Origin: Sapria himalayana
Taxonomy: Eukaryota; Streptophyta; Magnoliopsida; Malpighiales; Rafflesiaceae
Direction: 5' to 3'
DNA: 64,000 nucleotides
NCBI GenBank assembly: GCA_029783825.1
Contig: JAREIK010002637.1
Location: forward strand, 558,001 to 622,000
Shown here: one piece after another, positions 22,900-33,663 of the stretch
Layout of the letters: the number at the start of each line of letters is the position of its first letter
Numbering within the stretch: position 1 is the first letter of the stretch
Program-made: the position numbers and the translations under genes
The notes under the pieces: model-generated
Database searches by the model: none
Told to the model about the DNA's origin: nothing
Seen by the model: the letters and a program-made list of their open reading frames with translations, nothing else

Positions 22900-25800
22900 T
22901 AGATGTGTCAATCGGCCCATCCCGACACGAGGCACGGTACGATTCGGCCGTGCCTGGGCCCGTGCCGTGCCCAAGTAAGGCACCTTTCGTACCGTTCCGT
23001 GCCGAGGCCAACCGGGCCTCGTGTTGTGCCTGACCCGGCATGGTTTGGTGGCCCATGGCACAGCACGGGTCAAGGTCAATCTTGCACCCGGCAACCCAAG
23101 ACCCCAGTCGGCTAGTCCTCGCCCGCACCACACTCCATGTCCAAGCGCCGGTACGGGTCCAATCAGACCCGACCCGATTCTTCCCCCCCCCCCAACGGGC
23201 AAATGAAAAAAAAAATTGAAATACAGCCGTTTGATCTCGCCTCTAACGACTAGGGGGCAGAATCCGATGGCCCTCATGATTCTGCTCCCTAAAATACTAT
23301 AAAAAATTAAAAAAAACAAAAAAAAATATTTTTTTTAATCTATAAAATCCCCCTACCTCTCTATAACATTTATTTTTTTCAAAACATTTATTTTCAAATC
23401 TTACATTTTCATACTCTCAAAACTCTTACTCTTCTTTCTCTCAGGACTTGGGATTTCGTCATTCGGCTCGGGTTTAGAATTTTGAACTAGAATGTGGTGC
23501 AACGTGCACGTGATCGGCTTCACTGCTTTATCGAGTAATTTATTTTAAGTTTTTTTTTACTCTCTCTCTTTCAGTCTCTCTCTAGTGACCTAGTCTCTCT
23601 CTAGTCATAAAATAGTAAAATCTAAAATCTATCATCTAGTCTCTACCTATTGTGTCTTGTTTAACAAAAATCCTAAAAAATGATAAATACCAATGAAACA
23701 TATTTAAATTTAGAAAATGAAAATATTACACAGAGGTCTGAGGCTGCCGAAACTTTAGTTTCTCCAGTCGTCGCAACCAAAATTTCTAAAATATAACAAA
23801 CTAGGAGGACTTCTGTAGTTTGCACTCATTTTAATTTAATAAAACAAAAAAAATATTAGAGGCGAGGAAAAAGAAATGACACAGTGCAAATATTATATGA
23901 GAAATTTAACTTGTAAGAGTTCGTCTAGGACATGGCACCTTAAGAGGTATGCCGAATTATGCACCAAAAAATATGGTCTATTAGATCCTATGCAAACCCA
24001 ACTTAGCACTGTATTTTTTGAGACTGGATCGAGTTCAATCTCAAAGTTTACTCTCTTCATATACTCCAGTGAGTTGAGCTGAGATGACATGACCAGACTT
24101 ATCACATTGATGAGTTTTCCGATCAGATTTTCAGAAGATCTAAGGGTAGTGCGTATCATGCAGACATATTTTCAGCCTGTTTATCATAGGATTACTATGT
24201 TCACATCTAGGAATGACATACTAAAATTGTATAAGTTAGAAAAATAAAAAATAATTAATGAATTTATGACATATAGTGGAGTGGTGTCCGTGACGTTTGA
24301 TATCTGGACAAGTCACGATGAATCATCTTATGCATGTCTCATCAGCTACTATGTAGATTATAACTGGACAATGAATAAAAAAATTTTAGGATTCTTTGAG
24401 ATTCTCCATCCTCATGATGACCCGATCATTTTTGAGTGTATGATGAAAATCTTTAGGGAATATAAAATTCAAAATAAATTTTTTAGTATCACATTCGATA
24501 ATGCATCTAATAATGCAGTAATAATTAATATATTTGTTAGGAATATTAGACACGCACCATTAGGAGAGATCTTTTATATCAAATACATGTATCACGTGAT
24601 TAACCTGATTGTTCGAGCGGGTATGAAGGTGTGTTTCCTCACGCTGGATAATATACGTAATGCACTAAAATATATGCGTACTCCTCGCAGATAATAAGAG
24701 TTTGATAGTCTTTGTTTGTCTGTGAATCTAAAGAAGAAGAAATTTTAATTGGATGTGAGATACCATTGAAATTACACATACATGATGTTAGAGTCATGTG
24801 TTGGATATGAACACGCGATATCCGACTAGGTTAATAGTAAGAGTGATGAAATTATTATTGACGATACTGACTAGGCTTCAGGAATTTTATTTATGAAATT
24901 CCTAAAGATTTTTTATGACATGACGAACATGTGTTCGTCGGTTTATACTCCCACAACTTGTATTGTACTTAGGTACATATGTAACATTAGTAGCATGATT
25001 ATGAAATATCGAGCTGACCCGACACTTAGCTATATGGTTGCAGCGATGGAAACAAGTACTTAAAGTACTGGTCCTTCGTTCCATCTCTTTATTGTCTCGC
25101 TGCATGCATGAACCCAAGGGTTAAGGTGGATGGGGTAGATAATACCCTGACTTACATTTCCTCGTGCATGAACCTGGAAGATTCACCCGAAGGGTTTATT
25201 CACGAGAAGTTGACTGACCTGTTCACATATTATGATACTACGTATAGTGGTAGTAGTAGTGAGACTGTGATTACGGTCATGGATATCTTTTTCGGAGATG
25301 ATGATTTTTCTATTCAGTTAGCGAGGGGGAAACTTCAGGGTGGACCATCACATATGAGCGAGCTTTCTTGGTACTTAGATACCGATTACTGCTCAATCCT
25401 ATCACATTCTGATACTAAAAATCTTGATATATTACAGTGGTGGAAATTATATGAGTTAATCTTTCCCGTGCTATCTAGGATGACACGGGATCTACCGACT
25501 CCTCCGGTGTCGAGCATAGCATCATAGTATGTTTTTTCTGTTATAGTGAACGTAATTTTAGATAGGAGATCGAGATTATTTCCAGATATTATTGAGGCAT
25601 TGACCTGTTTGAAGGATTGGGAGGATTCGAGGTTTAACATCCATGATCATGCTGGAGCTGGGATAGGATTTGCATCCGCATCCACTGCTAAAGCGGGGGA
25701 GTTGATAGCTAATGATAATGATCAATATGATAGTGACCTTGATGTTGTGATTGGTGATGCTCATGATATGCTAATTAACGATCGACATGGTTGCCGGTTT

Positions 25801-26573
25801 TCCTTGCCCGTTGCCAAACACCAGTTGCCAGTGCCACGTCACGCCAGTACGCCACTCCACATTTTATTTGTCATTGTCATTTGATTTTTATTTTAGATGC
25901 CTCACGGTCACGGATACAGTTGATTTTTATGATCTATTCTTAATTCTACTTTTTGATTTCGATATTTTATTTTTTATTGATTGTATGCTTTTTTTTACGT
26001 TACGTTAAAACTTATATTTGTTTGGTTCGGTATCTATTGGCTGATTGGTCATTTCTCATTTAGTTTGCTTTTGTTTTTTTGACTTTGTAATTTTTTTTAA
26101 CAAAATTTTTTATTTAATTTATTTTTTTGTTTAGAATTTTCATTTAAAAATTAAAATTTTATAATTTAATTCTAATAAATTATAATCTAAATTTAGTTAA
26201 ATTTTTAATAATTATCAATCTACCAATTTAAATATTAAACTTTGTAATTTATTTATATTATTTTTTTAAAAAAATTTAAACTTTATAATTTATTAAATTT
26301 TTAATAATTTTCATTTTATAAATTTAATATGTTATACATTATCTATATATAATATAATATATATTTTATGTAAAGTATAATAGAAAACTTTAAAAATTAA
26401 AAAAATATTTTTTTTATTAAACCAGGCTCGTACGGGCCTGGCTTTGATAAACCATGCCGGGCCATGCACGTCATGGTACAGTAACCATGCCGTGCCTGGC
26501 CCGGCACGAAAGCACGGGCGTGCTAAAAAATGCAGGGCTGGGCCGGCCCGACACATCCCGTTTGACACCTCTA
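22900..26573 (+). mobile_element. Autonomous-type hAT (Dart-like) element, 3.67 kb, perfect TSD
   Basis: The left end reads TAGATGTGTCAATCGGCCC and the right end CATCCCGTTTGACACCTCTA. They are flanked by an exact 8-bp duplication, ATATTATT, at 22892-22899 and 26574-26581. GC-rich subterminal regions (22915-23180 and 26424-26560) carry the same GTGCC/GGCAC words as the short copies. A transposase remnant fills the middle on the + strand. A C run of ten or more lies at about 23182-23194. This is the only copy here with both ends and a recognisable transposase, and is probably related to the source of the short copies. Stops in the transposase indicate it is now dead. Confidence 0.9.
23876..25690 (+). 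pseudogene. hAT transposase pseudogene
   Basis: A DDE/RNase-H-fold transposase of the hAT superfamily would bind its own element ends and cut and paste the element in the nucleus. Domains read in order. A BED-type zinc finger lies at about 23884-23970, degraded: C-K-Y-Y-M-R-N-L-T-C and H-L-K-R-Y-A-E-L-C. The catalytic core starts with V-T-F-D-I-W-T-S (first Asp near 24299). T-F-D-N-A-S-N-N follows (second Asp codon 24497-24499), then H-V-I-N-L-I-V near 24593. An M-N-P-R-V-K segment follows near 25108. The C-terminal dimerisation domain lies at about 25350-25640 and includes E-L-S-W-Y-L and F-P-V-L-S-R-M. A TAG at 25525-25527 breaks the conserved V-S-(S/T)-(I/V)-A-S-E block where Glu is expected. 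Further stops lie near 24080 and 24692. The dimerisation part is clear enough to identify the minus-strand relic at 46140-47830 as the same family. Confidence 0.85.
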
Positions 26574-26581
26574 ATATTATT

Positions 26582-26930
26582 CTACTTGATTTTTTTATTA
26601 TTTTCTCGTATTATTTTTATTCTTAATTATTTTGTTAGTCAACTCTCGATTAATTTGTCTTTCCAATTTATAAATTTAATGATATCTCTATTTATACTAA
26701 TATTTATTTATAAGATTGGTAGAGTTTGATGAAGACTTTATTTAAGATTGAGTAGACTTAGTATTTTGGACTTGTTTGTATTTTTTCAGCTTGATCATTT
26801 ATTATTAGTTAAGGTGAAAATATTTTATCATGGAATTGAGATTATTTTGACTCTAGAGTATAAAATATTAGTTAGGAAAACTTACTAGAACTTCCTATCT
26901 TATACGACAATTTAATTTGAATGGAGACTC
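26582..26930 (+). repeat. Copia-like zinc-knuckle block, copy 2 (3' part)
   Basis: This continues the block broken by the hAT insertion. It aligns with 14720-15065 and 62600-62990 and shares the 'gactctagagt' word near 26853 and a preceding 'gaaaatattttat' stretch. Confidence 0.55.
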
Positions 26931-27703
26931 ATTCGATATGATACACTCATTCGATCTAGCATACTCATTCGACTAAAGAGGTATTTAAGTATTTGATCAA
27001 TTTTGTTGATAATCCCTCAAAATATATATGGATATATTTCTTTAATAATAAATCATTTGATTTATTTTATTTTGTTGACTTTTCACAAAATAATAAAACT
27101 TAATTCAATAGAAATACTATAAATGAAGGAGTTTCAATATATTAGAATATATGTTAGACTGATTCAATACTTATTATGTGGATCTTGTGATTATATATTG
27201 GTTTCTTATGTTAGTATATCCCAACAAAATGAAGTTGCTGAAAAAAAAAGAATAAATATTTGATTGAGATAAGTCAGACACTATAACTTGGAAAAAGTGT
27301 TCTGAAATAATTTGGGAGATATGATTTTAATCATAATTCATCTCATTAATTAGATATCATTTTTTTGTATTTTCTTTGTATATGTTCTTTAAAATCATAT
27401 ATTTTAAAGAGATTTTTTAGATATTTTAAAAGAATTCTTGGATTCACATGTTTTGTTCAAGATTATTTTATAGAATGAGACAAGTTGATATCTAGAACTT
27501 TTAGATATATTTTTCTTGGGTAGTCTAGTATCTAAAGAGGATATAAATACTTTTCATTAGAGGTTGGTTAGATTTTAATAATAGTGAATATTATCTTTAT
27601 TTATCAAGACTTTTTTTAACGAGCTTAGAAAGAAATTAAACTAAATATTATATCTAGATCCATTATTTTTTCTCCATTACTTTTATGTCACACAAAGACT
27701 AAG
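26931..27703. other. AT-rich DNA, nothing recognised
   Basis: A repeated phrase, 'cattcgat', occurs three times within 26928-26972. No gene, domain or element end is seen otherwise. Confidence 0.5.
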
Positions 27704-27708
27704 TCCAT

Positions 27709-29198
27709 TGTTAGTAATAGTGCTCTAAGCCTATCGTATGGACATGATATTTTAATTATTCGTGAGAATTAATTATTATTATAATTTGTATGTTTATTAT
27801 ATATAATATCCTTGAATAATATTTTAATTATTCTAAATATTCCTAATTAGTTATTGTTATGGGAATAACAATGAATTAAAATTAATAGAAAATTAATTGA
27901 TATTCATTAGATAAATATGTGTATGAGATACAAATTAAATTTTTATCTATTTGTTGAGAACAAATATTGAGCAGATTCGTCTTGAGATTAATATAATGAT
28001 CAAATTCATAAGTTAATCTCTAATAGTTATGTTATTAAATCATTTGACCTGAGATTGCTATAGTTCTCAATATAAGGAATATTGTATTTTGATATAATTA
28101 AATATTATCTTTAATCAAATAACTATGATGGTTATACTTGAATATAATAAGAATTATGTAGTGAGATATGAGTGATTAAGATGACATTTGTTCCTCTTAT
28201 TATAAGAGAGATATCTCTAGGTCATCTCGATATTTGAGATTAAGAAATATATGGCTGTGCTCAAATGAATTGATGAAGATCAATATCATATGTTTAGTCA
28301 GTCTAATTAGGTTTTGAGTAATCAAAGATAAAATAATATAAGATCGACTTTGTTCATGTCCTATATTCTATCAAGATATCATGAGACAAAAAGATTATGT
28401 CATTAGTTATATTAAGGTTGTCTCGGATCATGAGCTTTTCATTTAACTTGGGTAATTATAATGTATTGTTAGAAGTCACTTATGACTTGTAGGATCAGAA
28501 ATATGATTTAGGCTTACTGCCAATGTTAATTGAACCTATAGAGTTACACATTAAGAACAAATAATAATGGTTATAGTTTTTCACTATCTGTGGTAATTTA
28601 AAATGATGAGATTATTTTAAATCACAAATAACAATTAGTTATTTTTTAAATTTAAATTTAATTTTAAGAAAGTTTAAATTTGTGGTTTAAATAAATAATT
28701 AATTTGTTACATTGAATATGTGTTTTAATGAATAAATTTATTTAAAGGGGTTTTAAGGATTTAAATTTAAGTTGTTATTATTTAAAAGGATTTTAAATAT
28801 ATAATTAAATTAATTTATGACTAAAATTCTAGCAGACTTGTATATGTGAGACATTTGATGCAAGTAGTTATTTTTTATAAAATAGAGAGAAATTCTTTCG
28901 TTTTGAGAAGACGAATTTGAATTAACATTCAACAAGATCGTTTATTATTTTTTTGTGTGTAGATACTTGTAGAGGGTGGTCATTTTTTCAGAAAGGCAGT
29001 ATCTTTGAATATCCGAATAAACCAAGACGTATACTTTAAATGTTTGACGAATCGATCTATACGAGATAAGTTTTATTTATCCTTCCTTTGTGTTTTTATG
29101 AAATACATGTGATCCTTGGTGGGTTAAGGGATAAAAATTATATGTTCCGTTGTATTTATGTTTTAATTAGATTGAATTTTTTGCCCGAAACCCCAACA
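27709..29198. mobile_element. Solo LTR with perfect 5-bp TSD
   Basis: The 1,490-bp segment begins TGTTAG and ends CCAACA, the usual inverted TG...CA termini of an LTR. The identical 5-mer TCCAT flanks it at 27704-27708 and 29199-29203. No primer-binding site follows and no second copy is found in the window, so it looks like a solo LTR left by recombination between two LTRs. Orientation and superfamily are not certain; the length and terminal bases fit either copia or gypsy. Confidence 0.8.
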
Positions 29199-29388
29199 TC
29201 CATGACATGTAGTTATGCATGGACTACCAACTAGTAGAGTTATCCATCGGCTATATCTGAGCATGTTGGAATTGATTTAGAGGTGTCAACTGAGTCGGGC
29301 CGGCACGAGGCACGACATGGCATGATTCGGTCGTGCCTGGGCGGCCCGGCATGGAAATTTCTTGTGCTCGAGCTCGTGCCGTGCTCAA

Positions 29389-29466
29389 CCATGGCACAAA
29401 CGTGCCGTGCCCGACCATGGCACAAACATGTCGTGCCCGACCATGGCACAAACATGTCGTGTCGTG
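29389..29466. repeat. 26-bp tandem repeat, three units
   Basis: Units start at 29389, 29415 and 29441, each beginning CCATGGCACAAAC and continuing with GTGCC or GTCGTG words. They are derived from the hAT subterminal motifs and may multiply transposase-binding sites; that role is inferred. Confidence 0.85.
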
Positions 29467-29532
29467 CCGAGGCAAACTTGGCCTCATGTCGTGCCTGGTC
29501 CGACACGGTACCGTGCCGAAACCAATTTTTTT

Positions 29533-29735
29533 AAAAAATTAGGGTTACGTGGGCTTGAAACCCTAATTTTTTTTAAATTAGGATTTTGGGCGCGCCAAAA
29601 TCCTATTTTTTTAAAATAGGGTTTCGGTCGTGTCGAAATCCTAGTTTTTTTAAAAATTAGGGGTTTGGCGTGACGGGACGCGCCAAAATCCTAATTTTTT
29701 TTAATTTAGGGTTCGGCTTGACCGGGCCGAACCCG
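29533..29735. repeat. Array of five short hairpin-forming inverted repeats
   Basis: Consecutive imperfect palindromes lie at about 29533-29572, 29579-29606, 29610-29650, 29652-29700 and 29708-29734. The arms are variants of AATTAGGGTTT or TAGGATTTTGG with their complements, around GC-rich loops, and T or A runs separate them. The first contains AAACCCTAA, the plant telobox word. This is directly visible; a function is not known. Confidence 0.75.
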
Positions 29736-29907
29736 GCAGATCGTGCCGCGGGCTCGTGTTGGGTTGAACTCCACAAATTTGTGCCGGGCTAGGCATGACA
29801 CAGTACAGTAACCATGTCGTGCCTGGCCCGGCACGAAAGCATGGTCGGGCCTAAAAAAATCGGCTAGCCCGGCCCGATACATCTCGTTTGACACCTCTAG
29901 ATTAATT

Positions 29908-30275
29908 ACAATGTTAATCTCATGAAATTTTCATATCTATCAATAAATTTAGATCATATTAAGTTTGAAGAAAATATAATTTTTCAGTAGAAATATCTCC
30001 ATACGACCTATATGATGTAATAGTACATGAATATTCACTAATACAAACTTATATTGCATCGGTAACTCGGAGCCTTCTCAAACAAAAGATAAGCCTACTA
30101 AAGAGCTAAATGATCCTATAGTTAGTGCATTTGATCTTGACATTCTAATCGCTCACTGAAAAGAACATAAGATTTATACTCAACACTCGATTTCATAAGT
30201 TTAGTCATATTATTGTCTTGTTTTTTTTTTGTTTTTTTATTACTTCTTTTGAGGGTACTAAAATATTTGAGTCAT
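29908..30275. other. Unassigned DNA
   Basis: No gene is recognised. It may be the upstream part of the copia RT relic that follows, but no motif supports that. Confidence 0.35.
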
Positions 30276-30279
30276 TTTT

Positions 30280-31235
30280 GAAATATTATCTCATTTGTGA
30301 TGACATTATGCTATAATGAAAGTGATGCATGTCTCCACTCTAATGAGACTTTATAACTAGTATAATGACCTTCAATAATATTTTTTCTAGTTGCATGTGG
30401 GTGTTCATGATAAAAAAATTCTATATGAGAATATAGATCATCTTAATGTCGATTCTTATATCTTTAATAGCAACTTATAGGTGAATGATATATTGACTAG
30501 ACATGAATATATTTTTTCATAGTGATTTTGAGAAGAAGATGCATATGAATGATATTTCGATTATAATACTAATTTTTTACATGAGTATTCATCGATACAG
30601 ACTCATTGTTGAGCAGTACAATTAGATCTATAGTCACGTGGGATGATATGACCCGAATCACTCACTGAGAATATAATTTATGAGATTTTCATAAACATTT
30701 AACTGGTTTGGGTTACACATGCATGATACTAATTTTTTTTTGTTCTTCCAAAGAAGTCTTAAGTGCATAATTATTTAGTTGGTTATCTATATAAATGATA
30801 TTCTGATTATGAGAGATAACGAGTTGGAAATCAACAAAGTCATAGTATTTTTTGGACATATTTTTAGATGAATAATTTTAAGAGACTCGGATATTTTTTA
30901 TCATAGATATAACTTTTCGATAAGTGATATCATATTGTCATAAAGGAAATTTATTCTTAATAATTTTATAAAGATTAGTCTTTTAGATTATATCCTAACC
31001 GATACTCTTATTAATTCAGCATTGATTTAAATTCTAATATGACTCACCTAGTTGACTATTACTTATAGGAGAATTATTGAGAAAATTAGCTATCCGACAA
31101 AGATTAAGCTGGATATAATATATGTAGTCAATATAATTAGTCATTTTCTATATATTCTTTGGCAGTTTCAGCTTAGTAGTTTTTTGCATACTAAGGTATG
31201 TGAAAGTCTTTAGGGCTTTATATTTTTTTCCAGAA
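30280..31235 (+). pseudogene. Ty1/copia RT relic
   Basis: The clearest part is about 30780-31160. It reads L-V-I-Y-I-N-D-I-L-I-M-R-D-N in place of the YVDD active-site block, then G-H-I-F. R-K-F-I-L-N then matches the RKYVLDLL segment. Further on are S-Y-P-T-K-I-K-L-D-I-I-Y-V-V-N-I-I-S-H-F, close to the copia block YLTNTRPDIAYAV..VSQF. About 31170-31210 resembles the start of the connection to RNase H. Stops interrupt the reading. The relic ends at a GC-rich hAT patch near 31240. Confidence 0.7.
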
Positions 31236-31239
31236 TCAT

Positions 31240-31645
31240 GAATAATTATAGTTGGATGGGTAATCATATTTGAGTTGGGTACAAACATGCATTGAGAAAA
31301 GGTATACAACTAAGTTTTGTGATTATTTTGGAGACAACATTGAGCTTTGTCGGGTACAGCCTATTGCCCAACAAGGGAAATATGGCTTGTTGTGGCCATG
31401 TCAAACCATGTTGGACCCAAATCACTGACTTGATTGGGCCATGCATGATTTTGTACCTGGCCTGACCCACATCTAACATAGGGTAGTTTGGGTTAGCTGC
31501 CAGGTACTAACTACTAGCCTAGCTTCCTAAAGGCTAGAACCTTAAACTATGGCCTGCCCTAGCCTAGCTAGGGGCCTTCAGTAGGCAGTAGCCCTAGGGC
31601 ACAGGCTAGGCTAGGTGCCTCGTGGCAGGGCCCTTGACCCCAACC
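31240..31645. mobile_element. Decayed hAT-like GC-rich patch
   Basis: GC-rich relative to its flanks, with CCTAGC, GGCTAGG and TGGGCCATGCATG words and several TGGCCTGACCC-like segments. No family ends or target duplication are preserved. It carries no coding sequence. Confidence 0.4.
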
Positions 31646-31649
31646 TTAT

Positions 31650-32200
31650 CTAGCTCATTTTTTACTAAAGTAATCCCACCCTATAATTATATCTTTTCTA
31701 GTTCATTTTTTTTTCCATTTCGCTATTGATGTGATGTAACTCACTTGTGGGGATGTTCTAGCTTTGCACTTTTTTTTTTGAATTGAAATTTATACTTGTA
31801 CTTGTAGGTTATGTGATGAGTTTTTTTTTTTTAAATGATTAGTTGTCACATATCTAATATTAATACTTTTCTTTTATTTGAGCATATCATATGAGTGACC
31901 ATCACGAGATGGTCGCATAGTTTTTAATTAATTCATGCATAAAAATTGATATATTCATGAAAGTTTGTGGATATTTTGGGACATTTTAATCCTTTATTAG
32001 GTCACCTCTACATGACTTAAGTAAATCATCATGAAATTATTACTAAATTTGGTGTCATAATTATAATCAATTAAATATTGTTCTAATTATTTATAGTCGA
32101 TAGTATGGATCTTATTTTTTCAATCGACTTTGTTAATAATATGTATACTCTTAATCATTTAGTTAACTTATTATTTATAATTTTTTCAATCGACTTTGTT
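31650..32200. other. AT-rich DNA, nothing recognised
   Basis: The phrase 'tttttcaatcgactttgttaat' occurs twice, at 32117-32138 and 32183-32203, as a 66-bp-spaced direct repeat. No gene is seen. Confidence 0.5.
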
Positions 32201-32586
32201 AATGAAACCAGACATGGCTGGCCAAGGCCAGTCACGCGGTGAGTTTCATTAATAAAATCTGCCATATGACAAAAATCAAAAAAATTGTTACTGAACTGTG
32301 CTCGGCCAGGTTGGGTGTTGGCCAATTGAACCGCGCCTGCTGCTCGGTAACTCGTAATCCATTAGGCTTAATCAGTTTATGCCTTACTGGCTGGTGAACT
32401 GTGCCAACGGGCCAGACATGCGGGTCGTGCCTGGCTAGGCATGAGTCCCAGCATGGCATGAGCTATGCCTTGCGCTGGCCTGACTCAGGTCCAGGCATGA
32501 TTCTGGTCAATGCCGTGTTGTGCCGGGTCATACATGACTCAGTCGGGCTATGGTTCTTGTCTTGCCCGACTCACTTGACATCTCTA
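32200..32586. mobile_element. hAT-like fragment with a right end
   Basis: GC-rich sequence ends CTCACTTGACATCTCTAG at about 32569-32586, close to the family end TTGACACCTCTA. The left side holds an inverted repeat, TTAATGAAAC...GTTTCATTAA (about 32200-32252). Between its arms lies TGGCTGGCCAAGGCCAGTCA. A left family end was not found. Confidence 0.5.
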
Positions 32587-32589
32587 GTA

Positions 32590-33305
32590 AGATTATTGAG
32601 ATATTAATTTTTTTCAAATCATGCTCTAAAGTAAAATCATTATATATTGAGTATGACATCCAACTCTATTATTTATTGATCTAATCTTGAAAATATGAAA
32701 GAAAGCAACTGTATGCTTAGATAGTGATAGTTGATAATTATCTTGTCTCTGATATTATTTTGAGAAATAACAAAAAAAATATGAAATAATAATCTCATTC
32801 ATGATAACTCAATAGAAAATATTAAATACAAAATAAAATGATAGGAACATTATTTTACTATAAGAACTCTTTCGACTAACTAAAATAGAATACAGAAAAT
32901 GAAAAATATAGCTCAACACAACTTAAAACTATATATATATATCAACCATGCTGTAAGATGTATAAATTTAAAATAAAAATGATTTTTGAACTCTTTTATT
33001 AGATAAATCTGATGACTCCCTGCTATGGCATAAGGTAGTTTCTCCTGGATTTCTTGGCATCTTTTTTTGTCCTGCTTAATCCATACATGAAAACATTGAT
33101 ATATGATTTAAAACCAAATTGTCTGTCATGTTTGCTTGTGCTTTAAGTGGATACCAGCCAAGATGCAATCAAAGTAATTAATTTTATTCTTTTTTTAGTT
33201 CTTGTGTATTACACTGCCAGTTTACATTTAATCGAAGTAATTAAATGTAGTTCCATTTAATTATTTTCTCTATTTCTGAGAATCATTTCTTCAATTTTAT
33301 TACAG
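32590..33305 (+). other. Intron upstream of GAUT exon, AT-rich
   Basis: No exon-like sequence is seen. It ends in a T-rich tract and the acceptor 'tttattacag' at 33305. The first coding exon of GAUT13/14 proteins, which encodes the cytoplasmic tail and signal anchor, could not be found here or further upstream in the window. Confidence 0.6.
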
Positions 33306-33361
33306 ATTGTTTAGGAAGGCGACTGGGACCAAGACTTCTTGGTAGAGCTGGTGATTCAGAG
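33306..33361 (+). CDS. GAUT13/14: Galacturonosyltransferase (GAUT13/14-like), internal exon a
   Basis: This 56-bp exon completes a split codon (…AT) and then encodes C-L-G-R-R-L-G-P-R-L-L-G-R-A-G-D-S-E. This is the luminal stem segment that follows the signal anchor in GAUT12-14 proteins (CLGRR/K.L.P.LLGR). The acceptor is TTATTACAG and the donor is G|GTAAAC at 33362. The next intron is only 146 bp (33362-33507). Reading phase into the next exon is 0. GAUT proteins are type II Golgi membrane enzymes of family GT8 that take part in pectin homogalacturonan synthesis. Specific identity as 13 or 14 rests on my recall of the family and should be checked by alignment. No stop or frame error is present. 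Confidence 0.85.
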
Positions 33362-33507
33362 GTAAACATTTCATTTCTGTGATGCTTGATTTTCCTCTAT
33401 TATACTGCTTTGCATGCATACTCGTGGATACTTTCATAGTGAGCACTTTGTCGATGATATTTGGATTGATTGAATTGTGATGCATGCTGGTGGTGGTGAC
33501 ACTGCAG

Positions 33508-33663
33508 AGGTTAGTAAAAGACTTTTATGCATTACTAAGTGAAGTGAGAACTATGGATGCTCCAGATGATCTGAGGCCACCAGATTCTTTTGATCAACTC
33601 ATCTCTGAAATGAAGAGTAATCAATATGATGCTAGGACATTTGCATTCATGCTGAAGGCTATG
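33508..33663 (+). CDS. GAUT13/14: Galacturonosyltransferase (GAUT13/14-like), internal exon b
   Basis: This 156-bp exon gives 52 codons, R-L-V-K-D-F-Y through F-A-F-M-L-K-A-M, in phase 0 at both ends. The acceptor is ACTGCAG (33507) and the donor is GTATGT (33664). The content is the stem region of GAUT13/14: a D-F-Y-L-V run, P-D-S-F-D-Q-L-I-S-E-M-K, then Y-D-A-R-T-F-A-F-M-L-K. It probably includes amphipathic helix before the catalytic domain. The open frame runs on into the intron to a TAG at 33703, but the donor and the match to the next exon show the true end. It joins in frame to the exon at 41645 across an intron of 7,981 bp. Confidence 0.92.

Larger units (their letters stand above)
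29278..29899. mobile_element. Short hAT (Dart-like) element with internal repeats
   Basis: The ends are TAGAGGTGTCAACTGAGTCG and CATCTCGTTTGACACCTCTA, giving a 622-bp element. Flanking 8-mers AATTGATT (29270-29277) and GATTAATT (29900-29907) match at six of eight. It has no transposase. It contains three copies of a 26-bp unit and a run of hairpins, listed separately. Confidence 0.85.

Noticed and set aside
29558..29566. AAACCCTAA telobox as evidence of an interstitial telomere
   Set aside because: It occurs once in full within hairpin arms; there is no tandem TTTAGGG array.
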